Below, piece by piece: positions 43,041 to 52,464 of a stretch of DNA of 64,000 bases (position 1 is its first letter; every line of letters begins with the position of its first letter). The notes under the pieces are model-generated. The model ran no database searches, was not told the origin of the DNA, and saw only the letters and a program-made list of their open reading frames with translations. The translations under genes and the position numbers were made by a program. Where the stretch lies: positions 26,328 to 90,327 of the forward strand of contig JBGCEJ010000022.1 of the NCBI GenBank assembly GCA_045106235.1, given 5' to 3'. Source of the stretch: UBA4427 sp045106235. Its GTDB lineage: Bacteria; Myxococcota_A; UBA9160; UBA4427.

Positions 43041-43700
43041 ATGATGGACCTGTGCCAAACCCCGGATTCCAATCGGCCGCAAGAGGCTCCCCTTGTCCGA
43101 GCCCGTCGGCGTTTCTGCCGAGCCCGAGTCTCCCGCCTGCTGACAAGTCTCGGCTTGGTGCTCTTGATCTCGGCCTCGGTCTCGACGTCGACGGCCCAGG
43201 CCGTTGAGATAGAGGACATCGACTTTCCCGCGGCCATCCCCGCCGGCGAGAGTGAGATCAATCTCTTTGGGCTCGGGTTGCTGCGCTACCGCGTGGTCTT
43301 TCGCGGCTACGTGGGCGGGCTTTACCTACCGGCGGAAGCCAAGAAGGGAGCGGCCTTCGAAGACGTGCCGAAGGCGCTTGAGCTCTACTACTTCTGGGAT
43401 ATTCCCGGCCGCTTTTTTGGAGAAGCCGCGGATGATTTGCTGGCGAAGAATCTGCCGACGGAACGCGTCACCGCACTCCGTTCTCGCCTTGATCGGCTGA
43501 ACGGTCTCTACCTGGACGTCGAAGAGGGAGACCGCTACCGGCTCACCTATGTTCCTGGCGAGGGGACGCATCTCTTGCTGAACGGCAAAGAGTTAGGCGT
43601 CATTCCCGGCGCCGACTTCGCCCGCGACTACTTCTCAATTTGGCTCGGAGACAAGCCGCTCTCCGAACCTTTCCGAGATCAGATCTTCAAAGGCCTCTAG
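43041..43700 (+). CDS. Secreted chalcone isomerase-like protein
   Basis: 219 aa with an N-terminal hydrophobic signal (~30-50, LLTSLGLVLLISASVSTST, cut near AQA). The rest matches the bacterial chalcone-isomerase-like family: GLGLLRYRVVFRGYVGGLYLP, LELYYFWDIPGRFFGEAADD and ADFARDYFSIWLGDKPLS. These proteins have the fold but not the flavonoid substrate; a periplasmic small-molecule or lipid-binding role is inferred. SD GAGGAGAG lies before ATG-ATG at 43041/43044. Follows the terminator of the RNA candidate by ~195 nt. Confidence 0.85.
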   Translation: MMDLCQTPDSNRPQEAPLVRARRRFCRARVSRLLTSLGLVLLISASVSTSTAQAVEIEDIDFPAAIPAGESEINLFGLGLLRYRVVFRGYVGGLYLPAEAKKGAAFEDVPKALELYYFWDIPGRFFGEAADDLLAKNLPTERVTALRSRLDRLNGLYLDVEEGDRYRLTYVPGEGTHLLLNGKELGVIPGADFARDYFSIWLGDKPLSEPFRDQIFKGL

Positions 43701-43721
43701 CGCCGCAAGCCGCCCACTGCG

Positions 43722-44816
43722 TCAAGCCTCTTCGTCTAAGAAGTGGTAGTGAAATGCGCGCTCCGCCCAGAAAACGGCCAGGGCATCTTCCCCCTGCCCG
43801 TCCGCGACCGGCCCGCTCTCAAGCCGACGCGTTAGGCGGATCCGAGCTTCGTTTCTCGGCAGACGGTAGAAATCAGGGCCAAAATGGCTCGCAAACCCTT
43901 CCAAGCGGTCAAGCCGCCCTGCCCGCAGAAACGCCTCCGCGTAAGACTCGATCGCAACGGGTGCACTAAAAATTCCCGCGCAACCGCACGCTGATTCTTT
44001 GGCATTCACTTCGTGAGGCGCACTGTCCGTCCCGAGGAAAAAACTGGGATCGCCCGAAACCGCGGCTTCGACGAGAGCGGCCCGGTCCCTTTCCCGCTTC
44101 AGCACCGGAAGGCAGTAATGGTGAGGGCGCAGGCCGCCGTCGAAAATCGCGTTCCGATTCATCAGCAGATGCTGCGGAGTGATTGTCGCCGCAACGCGCG
44201 CGGGCATTTCCGCCACAAAGGCTGCCGCTTCCGCGGTGGTGATATGTTCGAAGACGACCCGGAGCCCGGCATAGCGCTCCACCAAGGGCCGCAGCGTTTC
44301 GTCGAGAAAAACGCGCTCCCGGTCGAAGACATCGCAATCAGGCTGCGTGGTTTCTCCGTGAATCAGTAGAGGCAGATCGCATCGCTCGAGTGCCGCGAGC
44401 ACGTCCCCTCGCGCGGCCAGCCCCTCAACCCCCGCTCCCGAATTCGTGGTCGCCCCTTTTGGATAAAACTTGATCGCGGCGACGTAGGGAGAATCCGCTG
44501 CACGTTGGATCTCTTCGGGCGTCGTCTCCGGCGTGAGATAGAGCGTCATCAAGGGTTCGAAGCGATGCCCCAGCGGCAGCGCGCTCAAAATCCGATCCCG
44601 GTAGGCCAGCGCCTCTGCAACAGTGGAGATCGGCGGGGAAAGGTTCGGCATCACGATCGCACGCGCGAACACGCGACTCGTATAGGGCAGGACCCGTTTC
44701 AGCATCGCGCCATCGCGCAAATGCAGATGCCAATCGTCGGGCCGGGCCATCTCAATCAACTCAGGCCCAGGCCACTCGGACTGCTCGCTTGCCGATTCGG
44801 TACGGCTCCCCGTCAT
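43722..44816 (-). CDS. pyrC: Dihydroorotase (class II, PyrC)
   Basis: 364 aa. Cyclises carbamoyl-aspartate in pyrimidine synthesis. Seen: metal HxH in DDWHLHLRDG, the carbamylated Lys in AAIKFYPKGATTNSGAG, LLIHGETTQPDCDVFD, VFEHITTAEAAAFV with the next His, and FFLGTDSAPHEVN with the catalytic Asp. The N-terminal ~20 residues are extra but harmless. Convergent with the chalcone-isomerase-like gene; no other pyr genes nearby. Confidence 0.96.
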   Translation of the reverse strand: MTGSRTESASEQSEWPGPELIEMARPDDWHLHLRDGAMLKRVLPYTSRVFARAIVMPNLSPPISTVAEALAYRDRILSALPLGHRFEPLMTLYLTPETTPEEIQRAADSPYVAAIKFYPKGATTNSGAGVEGLAARGDVLAALERCDLPLLIHGETTQPDCDVFDRERVFLDETLRPLVERYAGLRVVFEHITTAEAAAFVAEMPARVAATITPQHLLMNRNAIFDGGLRPHHYCLPVLKRERDRAALVEAAVSGDPSFFLGTDSAPHEVNAKESACGCAGIFSAPVAIESYAEAFLRAGRLDRLEGFASHFGPDFYRLPRNEARIRLTRRLESGPVADGQGEDALAVFWAERAFHYHFLDEEA

Positions 44817-44905
44817 TTACTTCTCCCGCTTGGGCGATCACTGCCGCGGCCAATCATAACGGGGAGAGCGACACGCGCGAGTCCTTGATGCGGGGACGAA
44901 CCGCG

Positions 44906-47830
44906 CTAAACGGCGGGAATGCCCCCAGCGTCCTCGTCGTCCTTCCGCTCTTCGATCGTGCGCGGCTTCGCCTGCAACAGGTCTTTGAACTCGGGCGCCA
45001 CACAGGGGCGACCAAAGAGATAGCCCTGCAGTTCGTCGCAGCCGCGCTGCTTCAGGAAAAGTGCCTGCCGCGCCGTCTCGACACCCTCTGCAACCACGTC
45101 GAGATTGAGGCCGTGTGCCATCGCGACGATTGCCGAGGTCAGCGCTGCATCACTCGTATTCTCAGGCAACTCGTTCACGAAGGAACGGTCGATCTTCACA
45201 TGATCGATCGTAAAGCGGCGCAAGTAGGACAAGGAGGAGTAGCCCGTCCCGAAATCATCCAGCGCAATCCGAACCCCCATCGCCTTCAGATCACCCAGGG
45301 TCTGAATCGTGAGCGCATCGTCCTGCATGATCGTGGACTCCGTAATCTCAAGTTCGACCAACTCGGGGAGAACGCCCGTCTCGTCCAGGGCGTCTCGCAC
45401 CATCTGGACCATCCCGGGTTCGCGAATTTGGTAGCCCGAGACGTTGATCCCGATACGAATCGATGTTCCGAGCTCATCGCGCCAGCGCCGAGCCTGCTGA
45501 CAAGCGGTGTTAAAAACCCAACCACCGAGACTCACAATGAGTCCGGTTTCTTCCGCAACCGAAATGAAGCGATCGGGCGGCACGAAGCCCAGTTCATCAT
45601 CGACCCATCGCACAAGCGCTTCCGCCGCAACGATGCGCCCCGTCTCTGCATCCAGAATCGGCTGATAGTGCACTTCGAAATCATCGCGCTCAAGCGCACC
45701 CCGAAGTCGACCTTCGATTTCCAAGCGCTCGGAGCGCGATCGATTCATTTCCTCGGTGTAGAAAGAATAACAATTCCGGCCGCGACCCTTCGCGAAATAC
45801 ATCGCCGCATCGGAGTTGCGAAGCAGGCTCTCGCTATCCGTTCCGTCTTCGGGGTACACCGCAATTCCGATGGACGTGCTCATGAAGAGCTCCTGCCCAT
45901 CCAAAACAATCGGCGTCTCCAGCGTGGCCAATAGACGATCCGCGACGAGCGCTGCATCCGTTGGATGGGCGATCTCGGTTAACAGGACCGTAAACTCGTC
46001 GCCGCCGAGCCGAGAAACCGCCGGCGTGGGATCCTCGCTCTCGGCGCGGCCCAGATGATCACTCACGCGGACGACTTGCGAGAAACGGAGAGCGACCTCG
46101 GCGAGTAATTTATCGCCGACGTCATGCCCAAGCGTATCGTTGACTTTTTTGAAGCCGTCCAAATCCATGAAGAGCAGCGCCATCCGGCGATCAGCCCGAC
46201 TGGCCAGAGAAACGGCCCCCTGCAGGAGCTGCGTGAAGCGCTGGCGGTTGGGAAGCCCGGTCAGATCGTCCCGATAGGCGAGACGCCGGATCTTCTCGTC
46301 CGCGAGCTTGCGTTCGACAGCGCGGCCCACCAATTCGCCGACGTGCTCGAGGATCTCGATGCTCGAAGCATCGATTTCCTGTTCCTCTTCCGAGAAAAAT
46401 TCGAAGATGCCGTAAAGCCGCGGCCCCATGAGAATCGGCACCGTGAGGGCCAGCTTGAAGCCTCGTTCTTTCCACCATGTCGCGCCCCGAGGATCGTTTT
46501 CGCCATCCGAGAGATCCACCGCGGGGATATCAGGCGGGATCGGCGGCGCGCTCGGCGAGGCGTCCACAGCCGAAGCAAGCGCACGCCGTACTTCCTCGGA
46601 CTCAGGCCCGCTTTTTTCGGGCTTCAGCTGAGAAACGCCTTGGTATATGACACCCGATGCGACCAGCCGACTCCCTTCCTCATCGAGCTCCGCGTCCGTC
46701 GCGCGAAGGAAATGCCCCAAACCAAAGCCCATCATGCTCCCGATTAGATCGAGCGCGGTCCCGAGCCCCAGCTCAATCGTCTCGGCCTCATGCACAGTGG
46801 CAGAAACTTGATGAACCAGACGGACGTACCTGCCCTGGCGCCGACTCTCTTGTTCCATCGAGATGCGATCTGAAATATCACGGAGAACCAGAACGCGACT
46901 CTGAATCGCGCCCGTCGAATCCCAAAGAGGGCTGAGCTGTAAGTCGTAGGTTGGCTTCGCGGCAGCGTCGGGGAGCTCCGGTGTCTCGGGAACGTAAAGC
47001 GTGCGCCCCTCGATCGCGCCGCTGAAGAGCTCCACCAAATCAGGGTGATGCGCGAGGGCTTCTGTCAGCTGAGGCAAGCGGCCGAGATCGCTCCCCAGAT
47101 TCAGGATATCACTTGCCGCTTCATTGAAGTCGGCGAGGCGGCCACTCATATCCACAACGAGGACGCCATCATCCATCGCCTGGATCACGCTCCCGTGCTG
47201 CACGCGATCGGTCGCCAAAACACCCAAACGAGGCAGCCCGTAGAACAAGACGAAGGCGAGAGAGGAGACCACGAACGGAGCCACGATGGCCATGACCAGC
47301 GGTGAGGCGCCCGACATCCACAAAATGGGGACGACCGCGGGCAGCATCGCCGTCAGGCTCGTCATGAAGCGGGCTTCGGCGAAGCCCTCCCAGCTGCGGA
47401 GCGGCACACCCGTAAAGCGAATGCCCGCCACCCCGAAGGCCACTGCCATGTAGAGCGGGACGACGACTCCCCCGCCAATCATGAACGAGAGCAGCATGGG
47501 CCCCCAGATCTTCGTTTCCGACCAGGGCGAGAGTTCGGCACCATCCTGCGCAACGATCGTCGCGATCCGCAGGGTCGTGGCGCTGAGCAGCAAAGCAGCG
47601 ATGGCCGTACCGAGACCGACAGCGCTTTCGCCAAAGGCTTCTCTAACCAAGGGCAAATGCGCTGCAGACCAAGCATCCGCCATCAACAAAAAGACAAGGT
47701 AGTTCCGACCAACCGCCGTCGTGCGCAGACGCCACGACGCGATCGCGAGTAGAGTGAGCGCGACAGACGCCATCGCGAAAAGTAAATTTTGGGTGACCAA
47801 TGCATCGATCATCGGGAAAGAAAACTCCAC
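44906..47830 (-). CDS. Membrane sensor with GGDEF and EAL domains
   Basis: 974 aa. Order: seven hydrophobic segments (~10-220) of the 7TM sensor type, a PAS domain (VQHGSVIQAMDDGVLVVDMS onward), a GAF domain (~350-520), a GGDEF domain with DRMALLFMDLDGFKKVNDTL and SRLGGDEFTVLL (intact active site), and an EAL domain with AAEALVRW, DDFGTGYSSLSYL, HVKIDRSFV and VAEGVETARQ. Both catalytic domains look competent, so it could make or break c-di-GMP according to the sensory input. Divergent from the LMW-PTP gene. C-terminal tail is Lys/Asp-rich. Confidence 0.95.
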   Translation of the reverse strand: MEFSFPMIDALVTQNLLFAMASVALTLLAIASWRLRTTAVGRNYLVFLLMADAWSAAHLPLVREAFGESAVGLGTAIAALLLSATTLRIATIVAQDGAELSPWSETKIWGPMLLSFMIGGGVVVPLYMAVAFGVAGIRFTGVPLRSWEGFAEARFMTSLTAMLPAVVPILWMSGASPLVMAIVAPFVVSSLAFVLFYGLPRLGVLATDRVQHGSVIQAMDDGVLVVDMSGRLADFNEAASDILNLGSDLGRLPQLTEALAHHPDLVELFSGAIEGRTLYVPETPELPDAAAKPTYDLQLSPLWDSTGAIQSRVLVLRDISDRISMEQESRRQGRYVRLVHQVSATVHEAETIELGLGTALDLIGSMMGFGLGHFLRATDAELDEEGSRLVASGVIYQGVSQLKPEKSGPESEEVRRALASAVDASPSAPPIPPDIPAVDLSDGENDPRGATWWKERGFKLALTVPILMGPRLYGIFEFFSEEEQEIDASSIEILEHVGELVGRAVERKLADEKIRRLAYRDDLTGLPNRQRFTQLLQGAVSLASRADRRMALLFMDLDGFKKVNDTLGHDVGDKLLAEVALRFSQVVRVSDHLGRAESEDPTPAVSRLGGDEFTVLLTEIAHPTDAALVADRLLATLETPIVLDGQELFMSTSIGIAVYPEDGTDSESLLRNSDAAMYFAKGRGRNCYSFYTEEMNRSRSERLEIEGRLRGALERDDFEVHYQPILDAETGRIVAAEALVRWVDDELGFVPPDRFISVAEETGLIVSLGGWVFNTACQQARRWRDELGTSIRIGINVSGYQIREPGMVQMVRDALDETGVLPELVELEITESTIMQDDALTIQTLGDLKAMGVRIALDDFGTGYSSLSYLRRFTIDHVKIDRSFVNELPENTSDAALTSAIVAMAHGLNLDVVAEGVETARQALFLKQRGCDELQGYLFGRPCVAPEFKDLLQAKPRTIEERKDDEDAGGIPAV

Positions 47831-47945
47831 ACCTGCCCTACAGCAGAATTCGGCTCCTAGATATATCGACCAGACGAGACTCCAGAAGATCGGGTCAACC
47901 CATGAGCAGCCTTGCTAGGGTCTTCGATTGAGAAGGAGGTTCAAA

Positions 47946-48437
47946 ATGAAAGACGCTCCCCAGCGCATTTGCTTCGTCTGCCTCGGCAATATCTGTCGTT
48001 CACCGACTGCGGAGGGCGTCATGCTGCGACTCGTCGCCGATGCAGGTCTCGAGGATCGATTTCAAATTGAAAGCGCCGGCACAGCGGCCTATCACGTCGG
48101 TGAGAAACCAGACAAGCGGGCCCGTGCCTTCGCCGCGAAGCGGGGGATCACCCTGCCCAGCCGCGCTCGACAATTCGTCGCCGCCGATTTCGACCGATTT
48201 GACTGGGTCCTCGCGATGGACGGAGAAAACCTCTCCAACCTCGAGGCGATCCTGCCGGACAGCGCAGACGCCCCGGGACAGCTTTCGCTCCTGCGGGCCT
48301 TCGATCCGGTCGCTCCCCCTGGCGCTGAGGTCCCCGATCCTTATTACGGCGGCGACGCGGGCTTCGAGGAGGTCCTGGACCTCTGTGAAGCCGCCTGCCG
48401 TGGCCTGATTCAAGAAATTGAAGACGGGCGTGCCTGA
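47946..48437 (+). CDS. Low-molecular-weight protein-tyrosine phosphatase family enzyme
   Basis: 163 aa. P-loop CFVCLGNICRSPTAEG near residue 10 (CxxxxxR-S) and the acid-loop VPDPYYGGDAGFE with the catalytic Asp. Start at 47946 supported by AAGGAGG 6 nt upstream; an upstream ATG-like extension at 47928 is dropped. 39 nt later on the same strand comes a fructosamine-3-kinase homologue. In bacteria such pairs act on ketosamines, and LMW-PTP members can dephosphorylate ribulosamine 5-phosphates, so repair of glycated proteins is more likely here than tyrosine signalling. Confidence 0.93.
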   Translation: MKDAPQRICFVCLGNICRSPTAEGVMLRLVADAGLEDRFQIESAGTAAYHVGEKPDKRARAFAAKRGITLPSRARQFVAADFDRFDWVLAMDGENLSNLEAILPDSADAPGQLSLLRAFDPVAPPGAEVPDPYYGGDAGFEEVLDLCEAACRGLIQEIEDGRA

Positions 48438-48476
48438 GTCCCCCTTCGCGGCAGCAGCGGCGGCGGCGGCAGCCAA

Positions 48477-49331
48477 ATGAGCTGGAAAGAAGAGTTCGAA
48501 GCCGCGACCTCGGCCAGAGTCCTTTCGAGCAGAAGCCAATCTGGGGGCGATATCGGAGAGAGCCACTGCGTAGCGCTTGAAGACGGAACGAAATGCTTCG
48601 TCAAGGTCTACCCGGACGCACCCCCGGGCCAAACCGAGGCCGAAGCCGCCGGACTCCGCTGGCTCGCCGAGCCGGGAGTGATCCGCGTGGCAGAAGTCGT
48701 CGCTGTCGGGAGCAACTGGCTCGCCCTCGCCTGGATCGAAGCCGGCCCCATGCAACCCCATTCCGCAGTCGAGCTTGGGCGAGGCTTGGGCCGACTCCAC
48801 GCGACTGGCTCAGAGCGCTTCGGCCTCGACCACGACAACTGGATCGGCTCACTCCCTCAGAACAATCATCCCGGGGACGACTGGCCATGCTTCTACGGAG
48901 AGCGCCGTCTCCACCCCCTCGTCGAATCCGCTGCGCGCAAATCCCTTCTTCCGCAGGCGATGCGCCGGGATTTTGAATCGCTGCTCGCGCGCCTTCCCGA
49001 GCTCGTGGGCCCGCCCGAAAAGCCTGCGCGACTCCACGGCGACCTTTGGAGCGGAAACGTCCTCTATGACGAAAACGGATCACCCTGGCTCATCGACCCC
49101 GCCGCCTACGCCGGACATCGAGAGGTCGACCTCGCCATGATGAAGCTCTTCGGGGGCTTCTCCGCAGAGACCGACCGCGCCTACGCAGAGGAATTCGAGC
49201 TCGCCCCGGGTGCAGCGGCGCGCGTCGCGCTCTACCAGCTCTACCCGCTACTCGTGCACCTGAACCTGTTCGGCGAAAGCTACTGTAACGGCGTCGCAGG
49301 GGCGCTACAACAAGCGCTGGAGATCGCCTAA
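48477..49331 (+). CDS. Fructosamine/ribulosamine 3-kinase family protein
   Basis: 284 aa, full family length. Aminoglycoside-kinase-like fold: KCFVKVYPDAPPGQTEAEA (ATP lysine), HATGSERFGLDHDNWIGSL (the FN3K hallmark), FYGERRLHPLVESA, the catalytic loop RLHGDLWSGNVLYD and the metal LIDPAAYAGHREVDLAMM. Bacterial members phosphorylate ribulosamines or erythrulosamines on glycated proteins, making them unstable so that the lysine is freed. It follows the LMW-PTP gene with a 39-nt gap and the two are probably cotranscribed. Confidence 0.93.
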   Translation: MSWKEEFEAATSARVLSSRSQSGGDIGESHCVALEDGTKCFVKVYPDAPPGQTEAEAAGLRWLAEPGVIRVAEVVAVGSNWLALAWIEAGPMQPHSAVELGRGLGRLHATGSERFGLDHDNWIGSLPQNNHPGDDWPCFYGERRLHPLVESAARKSLLPQAMRRDFESLLARLPELVGPPEKPARLHGDLWSGNVLYDENGSPWLIDPAAYAGHREVDLAMMKLFGGFSAETDRAYAEEFELAPGAAARVALYQLYPLLVHLNLFGESYCNGVAGALQQALEIA

Positions 49332-49337
49332 CAAAAA

Positions 49338-50357
49338 CTAGCGTCGGCGCGCAGGCGGAGCGGTCGGCGCAGCCGCTTCGATCGCGAAGGACTGTGCAAC
49401 ACCGCTGCCCCACTGATCTTTCACGGCGACTTCCACTTCGAATCGCCCGCGCTGCGCACGATCGGGGCGCCACTCGACGAGGCCACTTTCTGGCCCGACG
49501 GACATCCCCTCCGGCCCCTTCAGCAATTCGAAGCTGAGCTCGGCTTTCGAAGACGGGCTCTTCGCACGCATCTGGTAGCGGAAAACGCCGCCTTCGATCC
49601 CCGCCAAAGGCTGAGAAACAATTTCGGGAGCATCGCCTCGGCCGAGCTGAACGGGACGACTTCGAACGAAGCGAGCCCCTTCGCCGCCGATGCGCGCGCG
49701 AAGCGTCACGCGATCTCCGGGAGAATAGGCCGCGGTGTCGAGTTCTTCCTCGGAAGAGACCCGCTCGCCGTTCACTTCCCATTCGTACTCGGCATCCGAA
49801 TCAGAAAACCCGTCGCCGGTCGACTCAAAATACGCCGAAAGTAAGGCACCGGGATCGGTCCCTTCACTCGTATCAATCGCCACGATGGCGACCTGAGAAG
49901 CGGCCTCGGCCATCCGAATCGATTCAGAATAGGCCTCACTCTCGTCTTGCCCATCGTTCGCCACGACCAGCACAGAAACGCTCTCACCCGGCGAGAGTCC
50001 ATCCGTATCGAAACGCGGACCTTCCCCGAGAACGGTTCCATCCGACGATGTCCAGCGATAGCTGAGACGCGTCGCGTCGCCGTCTTCATCTTCAGCGCGC
50101 GCACGCGCAACGATCGTGCGCCCCACCGAGGGGCGGCTTGGGGTGAACTCGACCGATTCGATCGTGGGCGGCGTATTCACACCTGAGCGAGATTCCGGTT
50201 CGACCGCGGCCGAGGCGCCACCGAGCATCGACTCCGGGCGTCGAACCTTTTCATCCTCCCCGCCGCAGCCTGCAAGCAGCCCTGAAGCTGCAACGAAAGT
50301 GAAAGCTACGCAGCTCTGCCGAACCCACTGCCGATTCCGACCCTGTTCGTTTTCCAT
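49338..50357 (-). CDS. Lipoprotein with Ig-like/cadherin-like repeats
   Basis: 339 aa. Signal peptide and lipobox SGLLAGC (Cys ~ residue 31). The mature part has repeated beta-sandwich segments: PPTIESVEFTPSRPSVGRTI, YRWTSSDGTVLGEGPRFDT, AEYEWEVNGERVSSEEE and a last GPEGMSVGPESGLVEWRPD, typical of He_PIG/cadherin-like domains. The ATG at 50357 is chosen because GGGGGA precedes it at ~4 nt. It is the last gene of the minor-pilin run, so it may sit beneath or beside the pilus in the outer membrane; the role is inference. Confidence 0.8.
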   Translation of the reverse strand: MENEQGRNRQWVRQSCVAFTFVAASGLLAGCGGEDEKVRRPESMLGGASAAVEPESRSGVNTPPTIESVEFTPSRPSVGRTIVARARAEDEDGDATRLSYRWTSSDGTVLGEGPRFDTDGLSPGESVSVLVVANDGQDESEAYSESIRMAEAASQVAIVAIDTSEGTDPGALLSAYFESTGDGFSDSDAEYEWEVNGERVSSEEELDTAAYSPGDRVTLRARIGGEGARFVRSRPVQLGRGDAPEIVSQPLAGIEGGVFRYQMRAKSPSSKAELSFELLKGPEGMSVGPESGLVEWRPDRAQRGRFEVEVAVKDQWGSGVAQSFAIEAAAPTAPPARRR

Positions 50358-50426
50358 CTGATCCCCCAACCCAATCTTATGGCCCGCGTCATGCGCCGAC
50401 CTTCATCTCGTTCTGAAGCGAACGGA

Positions 50427-50987
50427 TCAGTACCCCACCGCGAGTAGCCGCGTCGCCACCATTTCGAGCCGCTTCTGATCGCCGGAAGGCGATTCGCCCA
50501 CGACCGTCACCTGCCACTTCGTATGGTTGTACTTGAGGCCGCCAATGGTCATGTTGCAGCCCTCGGTGCATTGCGTGCCTTCGCCGATATACGAGATCGG
50601 CTCTGCGATCGCGGGGTCGGCGTAGAACTCGGGCTGATTGCCTCCGTAGAAATCACCCGAGCTCGCGATCTCGACCGGAGCAGTCGCATCGGGGAAGTCG
50701 CCGGGGTACTCAGGAACCTCTTCCCGCGAGCCCATGTTCCGCACAACGCGGCGCGCCTGCGCGATCCCCGCTTCCGCGGCGTAGAAGGCGATCTGCTCCT
50801 GATTCTGGAAGCCCGCGACCGTGCCGTCGCTGGCGGCGGTCTGCATCGTGGAAAGCGCCAGTCCCGAGACTGCAATCAGGAGAAGAATCGAAACCATCAG
50901 CGCGATTCCGCCTTCTCGCTTCGCCTTCGGCGATGCCTTACGCGGCGAAGGCTCTGCCGTTTCGAGATGAGAATTCGAGTTCTTCAT
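50427..50987 (-). CDS. PilX-family minor pilin-like protein
   Basis: 186 aa. N-terminal tail then a hydrophobic helix GGIALMVSILLLIAVSGLAL with the PilX N-terminal pattern, ATAGF-like FYAAEAGIAQARRVVRN, and a soluble part with a Cys pair (GTQCTEGCNM). PilX proteins help assemble or prime type IV pili. The ATG overlaps the pilW stop by one base (TAATG). No PilY1 adhesin or major pilin is next to it. Confidence 0.85.
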   Translation of the reverse strand: MKNSNSHLETAEPSPRKASPKAKREGGIALMVSILLLIAVSGLALSTMQTAASDGTVAGFQNQEQIAFYAAEAGIAQARRVVRNMGSREEVPEYPGDFPDATAPVEIASSGDFYGGNQPEFYADPAIAEPISYIGEGTQCTEGCNMTIGGLKYNHTKWQVTVVGESPSGDQKRLEMVATRLLAVGY

Positions 50988-52021
50988 TAGATACTCCCCG
51001 TCATTCCGATATTGCGTGGTCGAACGCGCCCCACGATCGCGCGGCGACGAAAATTATCGTTCCCCGCGACAACCGCCCGGTTTTCGTAGTTGATAAAGGC
51101 GCCCTGGGTGAACTCCGGATCTCCCGCGCGCGAACGCACGACGATCGAGAAATGGACTTCCTTGAGCGTGCTGTTATCGCGAGCACCCGGGACGTACGTG
51201 TTCGCCGCAGTCGTACCCGCGACATCTGCCGCGTCTTCGATCCCGTCGTTGTTCCCATCGAAGAAATAACGAATCTGGAAGTCTTCGACGCTATTCGCGA
51301 GCAGATCTCCATTCCGGAGGAGCTGCAGATTATTGTTCACGCGATACCGCGCGGCGGGGACGATGACCAACTCTTCCGGCGGATCGCCTGATCCTCGCGC
51401 GGCCATCTCCGTAGACAGGATGCTGACCGTGATATCCGAAACGGTTGAACTCTCGACCCAGCCGCAGATGGCCCCTCGCTGCGGATTCGCCAGGTCGCCA
51501 ATAATAAACCCACCTTGGTCGCGGAAATCGACTTCAGGCGTACCGTTATTGTCGTTGTCGTAGAAATAGCTGCCATCGTCGTCCAGGTCCGTCGTTCCGG
51601 GATCCAGATTAATCGTCAATCCAGTCGTACCCTGGTTGTCATCCGTAACGACAATCCCGCTCGTGATCCGCGCGCCGAGATCCCCGGCCCGGGAATCATC
51701 CGGCACAATCGGCTCCGTCTCGGAAATGTAGAGTTCGTCAGGACCATCGGTCACATCAACGCCGCAGACCGCGGCGGCATTCGGAACCATGAATCCCGCC
51801 ATGCGAACCTCCCGCTCAATAAGCGAAGCGATTGCGCGGGTGTTGTTCTGAACCTCGACGATGTCTTCGGTCACGATCGATGCCTTATGCTGTCGCGTGA
51901 GGCTCTCAAAGACGCCCAAGATGACGACGGAAAGAAGCACCATTGCGATCATCAGCTCGAGGAGCGTGAAACCGGGACTCGATGCCGATCGAATTTTACT
52001 CACCGAATTCAGACGACTCAT
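50987..52021 (-). CDS. PilW-family minor pilin
   Basis: 344 aa. Class III-type prepilin signal SSPGFTLLELMIAMVLLSVV with Gly-Phe at the cleavage site, then a long soluble domain. It carries two calcium-like loops: DNDNNGTPEVD (DxDxNGxxxxD) and DGNNDGIEDAADV. PilW proteins act with PilV and PilX at the pilus tip. Overlaps pilV upstream by ATGA and pilX downstream by TAATG. Confidence 0.9.
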   Translation of the reverse strand: MSRLNSVSKIRSASSPGFTLLELMIAMVLLSVVILGVFESLTRQHKASIVTEDIVEVQNNTRAIASLIEREVRMAGFMVPNAAAVCGVDVTDGPDELYISETEPIVPDDSRAGDLGARITSGIVVTDDNQGTTGLTINLDPGTTDLDDDGSYFYDNDNNGTPEVDFRDQGGFIIGDLANPQRGAICGWVESSTVSDITVSILSTEMAARGSGDPPEELVIVPAARYRVNNNLQLLRNGDLLANSVEDFQIRYFFDGNNDGIEDAADVAGTTAANTYVPGARDNSTLKEVHFSIVVRSRAGDPEFTQGAFINYENRAVVAGNDNFRRRAIVGRVRPRNIGMTGSI

Positions 52022-52464
52022 TCGCCCACCTCCCGGAGACGCGCACTCGAGAGAACAACGAATCGATTCTGTCGCTTCCGATCATTCCATCCGACCCGGA
52101 CCTCAATCGACTTAACGACCGTCGCTGGTTCAACGGCGTCCAAGGTGACGCGCTCGCTGCGCGTATAGGTCAGCCCCCCGGTTCTCGGGTTAATCGGAGT
52201 CCCTGCCGTCCAGGCCCCCGCCGAGGTATCGAGTGCCGTGTTGTCCCAAGCGAAAGCATTGAGCTGCTCGATGCGATTTCGCGCAATGGCGCTCGCCTCA
52301 GACAAGTGGCGTCCGCTTGAGCTTTCCGTAATGGCGCGGACCTGAAGGGCCGCCACACCCAAAAGTCCGAAGGCAAGGATCACCATCGCAACCATGATTT
52401 CAACGAGCGTCATACCGCCGCTGCGCTTCAGTCGTCTTCTCTGTGTCATCTCTCGTTCGCTCAT
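52018..52464 (-). CDS. PilV-family minor pilin
   Basis: 148 aa. Prepilin signal RSGGMTLVEIMVAMVILAFG, followed by LLGVAALQVRAITESSSG and a short soluble domain, as in PilV/GspI proteins. ATG at 52464 overlaps the fimT stop (ATGA), so it is chosen over the later ATG at 52449. Part of the coupled fimT-pilV-pilW-pilX set. Confidence 0.88.
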   Translation of the reverse strand: MSEREMTQRRRLKRSGGMTLVEIMVAMVILAFGLLGVAALQVRAITESSSGRHLSEASAIARNRIEQLNAFAWDNTALDTSAGAWTAGTPINPRTGGLTYTRSERVTLDAVEPATVVKSIEVRVGWNDRKRQNRFVVLSSARLREVGE

